Positions 58,659 through 64,000 of a DNA stretch of 64,000 bases are shown piece after piece. The stretch is from positions 76,069,533-76,133,532 of the forward strand of contig CM046444.1 of assembly GCA_025506515.1 (NCBI GenBank). Reading direction: 5' to 3'. A program made the translations under genes and the position numbers. The DNA is from Flaveria trinervia. Taxonomy: Eukaryota; Streptophyta; Magnoliopsida; Asterales; Asteraceae. The notes beneath the pieces are model-generated. The model was given only the letters and a program-made list of their open reading frames with translations, made no database searches and had not been told where the DNA came from. The stretch's first letter is position 1; each line of letters opens with the position of its first letter.

Positions 58659-61532
58659 TTTTGAGTCCCAAACCTTTTTGGTTTTGGGTCTGTTCACATC
58701 AACATATGGTAAACTAACAGATTTGCTATGAAGAATAGCCTGAGGGGATGGAGATGGTGAGGAAGAAGAATCCTTTGGCATGGATTTTCTTCTCTGTGGT
58801 TTCAGCACAGGAGCATCTAATTGGTTAACTCTCCCCAATAGATGTTGAACCATCATAACAAGTTGTGTCTGATTTTGTGATAAAGCCTTCAGCTCATCAG
58901 ACACATTAGTGCTTGAAAGTGATGGATTCCTGTGTTGTACTATCTTCCTTTGAGCAACCTCAGCTGTTGCTTGATTAACCCCTTCCTTTTTGGATTTCTT
59001 ATTGGATTTAGGGGTTACAGGTTTTGATGTTGCTGGTACAAACTTGGTTTCAAACTCAGTTTGCATTTTATCCATTTTCTTTTTAATGTTCTCATTGTGT
59101 TTGAGTTTGGAGCCCTTTTATACCAGCAATCATCAGTAAGTTGATTGAATGAGCCACATATTTCACATGGCTTTTTCTTCATCTTAAGTTGATCATCTGC
59201 TCAAGAAGATGAAACTACTGAGGACTTATTCTTCAGCAGTTTGCGATCAGTACTAACATTTTTCTTCCTTGCAGTACATGCTTTCTTGATATCTTCTTCA
59301 GTAGTTTTCCCACCCTTTCTACTGACAATTTTCTTCCCATTAGTACATGCAGTAGTTTGGGTTTGTTCTCCAGGTGTTATTACTTGCTCTTTAGTACTTT
59401 CAGTACTTTGTGAAATACCACCTGGAGTGATCAACTTTTTGATCATGTGAGTGTCAGCATTTGAACCATCAACATCAGCTGATAAGTTTTGAGAGGAATT
59501 AATGCTGATATCAACCTCTGATGGTGTTGTATCAGATAGTAGATCACATGATGAAAAGGATTGGTTATTGCTTTCTCTATCAGATTCTACCTCTACTCTG
59601 GGAGTAAAATCTGTAGGAAGAGCACTGTGATTATAACCAATGCCAAACTTCACATTGGAAGCAGACTGCTTACTGAGAAGCATTTCAAAACCCTTGTAGG
59701 AATGTACCCATCGATCACACTCTACCTGGGTAGCTGCAAGTGTTTCTTTGGGGTCTTTGTACTTCTCTAGAAGTACCTCTTCTCTAGCCTTATTATCAGT
59801 GATTTGGCATTTAAGTTTGTAAATCTCATCATTCTTATCATTAAGCACACACTCAAATTCAGCTTTTCTTTGGATAATATTTGTTCTAGCTCAATGTTCT
59901 TGTTAATTAAAGCTACATTAGCTTCTCTAATAGATGCAAATGTGGCTATGCATGTTTCAGAACATAACTTGGCTTTGGCCTCAGAGGATACCTGTGATAC
60001 CTGTGGTGAGGAAACATTAGAGGATGAAGTATCAGCAGACTCCAGAGCCATAAGCGCAAGATTTCAAAAAGGATTGTCACCGCCAAGTTGACCAGCACCA
60101 GAAAACAGTTGTTCATGACCCGACATATCATCTGGCAAACTGCTCTAGTCAACAACTCCTCGGGTGAAAAAGCTGTGTTGAGGAGGTTAAGATTGTTGAT
60201 GAGATTGAGATTGTTGATGAGATTGGGAAAGTTGAGGCTCAGGAAGAGCAGATGGTTGTTGAGCAATGGGTACTTGAACTTGATTGGTTTGTGGCATGTA
60301 ATAGCAGGGATATGAATATGGCATTGGACCCTGAGGGACAAAATATGCAAGAGATAGAGGTTGTGATTGATGACGAGAACTAGCAGGATGTTGCCCTCTG
60401 TTTTGTTGAATATTACTTGGAAAAGTAACAAAGGGTGTAGAGGAGTTAGATCCAGATGATCTACACTCTCTTGTAAAGTGCCCAAGCCTGTGGCATTTGT
60501 GACACCTCAACTTACTCTTGTCAAAACCAACATTGGTTTTGCCAGAGAGTCCAGGGAATTTCCTACCAGTTCTCTTGTAGAACTTCTGAGATCTGATAGT
60601 AATCAAGGCCATTTGGCTCAGAATATCCATCTCTTCTAAGTCATCATTAGCTACACCTTTCAAATCATCCATAATGAGGCACAAATTATCATTATTACAG
60701 CCTGACTGACTATCAACACTCACAAATGCATGATCAGAACTGTTTGAAGAGAAATCTATATGCACATCATAATTACATTCTGATGCAGCATATTCTGACT
60801 CATGACCGACCAAGGCAGTGTTCCATGGTACAAAGTCTTGAGTGAGCTTGCATGTTGATCCCAGTTTCCTATTCTGCTCTATCTCTCTTTAAAAGGTAAG
60901 TAGTTTCCCATGAACTTGGGTGAGAGATAGGCTATCCAGATTTGCATTAGAGCGTAGGACAATTGTATATGTGTCCCATCTCTCAGGCAGTGATCTGAGG
61001 AATCTGTGGTTCATCTTGCTATTAGTGTATTCATTTTTGACCATTTTCAGCTCAGAGATCAAACATGAAAAACGCTCAAACTGTTGAGTCAGAGTCTCAC
61101 CCTTCCTATGAGCAAATGTCTCATATTGTTCAGCAAGTTTTTCCCTATTGTTTGCTAAGACCTCATGAGTACCACCGAATTGTTCTTTCAGTGCCTTCCA
61201 GAGGTCATGAGCAGTTTCATGATGCATAAGCCCAGAATAGATTTCATTAGGCAGTGCCATGGCCAGAATTCCATGAGCTTAGCATCTATCTCAAACAGTT
61301 TACGATCCTCATCAGAGTATTGTTTCTTCTTCTTCGGAACCATTTGGTTGGTTTTCGGATTGTTAACCATAGGCTTATGTGGACCATGAACCACAGATGT
61401 CGAGCAACCTGAACTATTAACAGACAAGTGATGGAGCATTCTTCGTTGCCATATGTTATACTCAGTCCTAACCAGCATCGGAGGCTTGGTTGAGGAACCG
61501 GTATTGTGAGGGTCATTAGAAGGAGTAGTCAT
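58650..61532 (-). pseudogene. gag: M1 gag (long Sirevirus type)
   Basis: Minus strand, ATG at 61532 (MTTPSNDPHNTGSS). The frame shifts near 61270, then 61260-60889 is open (LWKALKEQFGG). The first knuckle is intact (CHKCHRLGHFTREC, about 60512-60470). Pro/Gln/Ser-rich and coiled-coil segments follow. The second knuckle near 59180-59140 reads CEICGSFNQLTDDC: its His is Gln. Gag ends with KVWDSKTN and the TAA at 58652-58650. Relative to P1 it has independent frameshifts near 60880, 60190, 59950 and 59110. Confidence 0.88.
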
Positions 61533-61728
61533 AATCAGAATTCACAAAAATTCAAGGTAAACAAAGTAACTCTAGCTCAAAACCACTTCGAACCTCAAAC
61601 AAAATAGCCAGAAGCAGTAGAGACTCAATCTCTATAACCGATTCTTGCAAATTTGCTAATTCGATCAAACGTAGATAGCAAAAGAACAGTTTCAATGATC
61701 AATTGTGAAGTCGATCAATGATTAACTA
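61533..61728 (-). other. M1 leader
   Basis: About 200 bp between primer site and gag ATG. It matches the P1 leader (37136-37354) and has no ORF. Confidence 0.75.
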
Positions 61729-61740
61729 GCTCTGATACCA
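61729..61740 (-). other. Primer binding site, M1
   Basis: Minus-strand TGGTATCAGAGC two bases after the LTR end; initiator-Met-tRNA type. Confidence 0.92.
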
Positions 61741-61742
61741 AT

Positions 61743-62594
61743 TGTTAGGATCACGGTATCTTGTTTGATCAATTAGATTGGATTTGCAGCGGAATGAGCA
61801 CACAAATTAACAAATTTAAACAAGAACACATGAAATTTATCAATGAAACAGTGTTTGTTATAGAGAGAGAAAATCTACCAAAAGGAATATATTCTTCAAT
61901 CCACGTTTTGGCTCGGCTTATTGCACGGTTACAATTAGGTCATCTTTCCTTTTAAAAGGAAAGCTAACGTCAGCTGATGTCACTTGACAGTGACATCTAA
62001 CTGATATTTAACTACTGAAAGTTAACACAACTACTGAAGATGTCAAACAGCTGACATCTTCTAACAAAAATACTAAGTGTTAACTGTCACTATAACTACT
62101 GAAATGAAAACTACTGATACTACAACGACAGAAGAACATGCTCTTCAGTCGTTTTACAAGTACTAAAACAAAAAATAAAACTACTGAAAGGAAACCATCA
62201 CAACAACTGAAGAATGCTTCTTCAGCTGTTGTGACAAACTCTGAAAGCTTCAATACTTGGACTTCTTAAACTTCAGTTGTTGTCATCAGCTGATGTCTTC
62301 AGCTTATGTCTTCAGTCTTTGTACTTCAGCTGTTGATCATGAGTACTTTAGTCTTCAGTTGTTGAAGTCTTCAGTACTTTAGTCTTCAGCTATTGAAGTC
62401 TTCAGTACTTTAGTCTTCAGCTGTTGATCATCAGTACTTTAGTCTTTAGCTGTTGAAGTCTTCAGTACTTTAGTCTTCAGCTGTTGATCTTCAGACTTTG
62501 TCAAACAACTGATCAAGTGTTCAGTAGTTGTAGTGATGTCTTATGGGACTTAAAGGTTTTTCTGATCTGGCTCATTGGTTCTTTTGGTCGAACA
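61743..62594 (-). repeat. Element M1 5' LTR (852 bp)
   Basis: Matches 35272-36120. On the + strand it runs from TGTTAGGATC to TCGAACA (one change from CCAACA). The U3 repeats (CTTCAGCTGTTGAAGTC and relatives) occupy about 62040-62530. It is flanked by GTCTA at 62595-62599. Confidence 0.93.
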
Positions 62595-63185
62595 GTCTAA
62601 TCAGTCTTTCCTCTTTCATATCCATGTTTAAGAAGGAAAGATGATAGAGTCTCATACCACTTTCTTGGAGCTTGAGAAAGACCATACAAGGATTTGTCAA
62701 GCTTGTACACCCAGTGAGGGAAATCAGGATCTTCAAAGCCAGGTTGTTGACTCAAATAGACTTCTTCAACAATCTTTCCATACAAGAAAGCACACTTCAC
62801 ATCCATTGATAAACATTAAACTTCGTGGATGCTAAAATGCAAGAAAGATTCTTATTGCTTCTAATCTGGCAACAGGTGCAAACACTTCATTATAATCAAT
62901 TCGTTCTTCTTGTGTGTACCCTTATGCCACTATTCTTGCTTTATTTCTAATAACAATCCATCAATCATTAGTTTTGTTTCTATACAGCCATCTTGTACCG
63001 ATGCGGTATTGTCCTTCGGGAAGATCTACTAGTTGCCATACTTCTTGCTTCTTGAATTGTAGTAATTCTTCCTGTATTGCTTCAATCTAGCTATTGTATT
63101 GAAGAACCTCTTTGATGTTATTAGTATAAATATGATTATTTGTATTGTGTAGCTTAAGACTATAAAAATAGTTCTCAGTTCATTT
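62595..63185 (-). pseudogene. pol: H0 pol, first half of RT
   Basis: Minus strand. IEAIQEELLQFKKQEVWQL is near 63085-63030, then ARLEAIRI and MDVKCAFLYGKIVEEVYL (62806 onward), GLSQAPRKWYETLSSFLL and HGYERGKTD. It is cut by M1 at 62594 and continues at 35271. Stops occur before IEAIQEE (a Trp codon position) and after NKARIVA. The upstream limit near 63185 is uncertain. Confidence 0.87.
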
Positions 63186-64000
63186 TCTCATAATTACAAT
63201 TTGTAATCCTACTAATATCAATAGAAACTCTATGAATTTTTCAGATATTTGTTTTTGTTGATTACATTGTTTAGTTAAGTATCAATTTCTTGATAACAAT
63301 TCAAGTGAAGAATTGATGTTTTGAGATGTTCTTGGCCGGTCTAGGCCTCGGTTATGTGCTAATATGTGTGTGTGTGTTCGGTTGTGTGTGTTTTGGTGGG
63401 TTTTAGGTGGCTAGACTCACTTGCCAATGGGTTTGAAGGAAGTCATACTCGAAGGTTGGTATGTTGAGTTCTAGAACCCCCGTTTCTATATGTTTTTAAC
63501 TAATTTTAGGGCTGGAAATCCATTTGTGAATGTTTTTATAAATGGGTAATTATACGTGTATGTTCATGTGTATGTGTATGTGGGTGGGGTATGTTTTGGG
63601 TGATATGATGATATGATTATGTTGTGAGCCTGTTTTATGTTGTTTGGTACGTTAGAATTATGTTTGAACATTGTTAGGACCATTTAGGTATGGAGTAGTA
63701 ACTGATTTTGCATGTATACCAACTCAAATAGTGCGGAATCCTATTTGATTGGCGATCAAATCAGGGATAACACAGTTAATATCACTCTAATGATTAATGA
63801 AACATTATGAATGATTAGAACATGATCAACTATGATCTATGAACTTCAAACAGGTTTTCTTGAGTCTCTGGACGGCTAGGGTATGATTATGTGCGTAGGT
63901 CTTCGAATTGTTATGTATTTCCATGAATTAGGTGGTATTTATAGGTTAGGGTCTTCCATTCGTACCACTGAGCCATTAGCATGGTTCAGTATACGATTGA
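63186..64000. other. Diverged LTR-like sequence at right edge
   Basis: No gene. A stretch near 63465-63515 (GAGTTCTAGAACCCCCG and following) resembles the solo LTR read on the minus strand near 54620-54570. GT-rich simple repeats lie at 63365-63395. At 63945-64000 a minus-strand TATAAATACC with upstream CGTACCACTGAGCCAT-type units looks like a U3/TATA region similar to element E. I cannot define element ends. Confidence 0.4.

Larger units (their letters stand above)
35272..62594 (-). mobile_element. Element M1: Sirevirus-like copia, minus strand, hosting P1 and a solo LTR
   Basis: Outer LTRs at 61743-62594 (5') and 35272-36120 (3') with a perfect target duplication GTCTA inside the H0 RT gene. 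The internal order on the minus strand is primer site, gag, pol, repeat-rich spacer, accessory ORF, polypurine tract. P1 (36233-49254) interrupts the end of the accessory ORF. The solo LTR (53030-54905) interrupts the spacer. M1 and P1 are relatives in opposite orientation, which creates a very large inverted repeat. Confidence 0.92.

Noticed and set aside
63365..63395. GT-rich run that might be a regulatory Z-DNA element
   Set aside because: A short simple repeat with no supporting context.

Overview
The window is plant repeat DNA. I found no host gene, tRNA or rRNA gene. Every stretch I can assign belongs to an LTR retrotransposon, mostly Ty1/copia, inserted into one another. Plant origin follows from copia pol order (protease, integrase, RT, RNase H), initiator-Met-tRNA primer sites (TGGTATCAGAGC), Sirevirus-type protease motifs (SGCSRHMTG) and post-pol accessory ORFs. 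My impression that the host is a composite (Asteraceae) rests on memory of similar elements and is an inference. Almost all coding regions carry stops and frameshifts, so they are listed as pseudogenes.

Layout. (1) 1-5592: 3' part of a + strand copia element of family 1 (element A), ending in an LTR at 4633-5592. A sits in the 3' UTR of element B. (2) Element B, family 1, minus strand, lies in two pieces (5593-9240 and 31136-34172) because element D is inserted in its gag. (3) Element D, 9241-31135, + strand, Sirevirus-like, has 753-756 bp LTRs and a perfect 5-bp target duplication (CTTTT). It has lost its RT core and carries a long post-pol accessory ORF. (4) Element I, 11327-19435, + strand, family 1, interrupts D's gag (GAGAA/GACAA flanks). 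(5) 34173 to about 34808: the 3' end and LTR of another copia element (E). (6) H0, a minus-strand Sirevirus-like pol, is split into 34809-35271 and 62595 to about 63185 by a 27-kb insertion with target duplication GTCTA. (7) That insertion is element M1 (minus strand, LTRs 35272-36120 and 61743-62594). M1 is itself interrupted by its + strand relative P1 (36233-48669, plus an extra internal piece to 49254) and by a 1.9-kb solo LTR (53030-54905, target duplication GCTGA). (8) 63186-64000: diverged LTR-like DNA.

The inferred order of insertion is: H0 first; then E and M1 into H0; B into E; A and D into B; I into D; P1 and the solo LTR into M1.

The most interesting signal is a shared expression layout in the three Sirevirus-like elements D, M1 and P1. 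In each, gag ends at a stop that follows a CTAAC/CTAAT branch-point-like motif. An AG lies exactly 20 nt beyond the presumed branch A, and pol opens in a different frame right after that AG. Each element also carries a long accessory ORF after pol. Its upstream region repeats the family-specific hairpin array found in the same element's LTR. In P1 and M1 a TATA box lies about 70 bp before the accessory ATG. Together this suggests the accessory ORF has its own U3-like internal promoter and that pol is reached by splicing.
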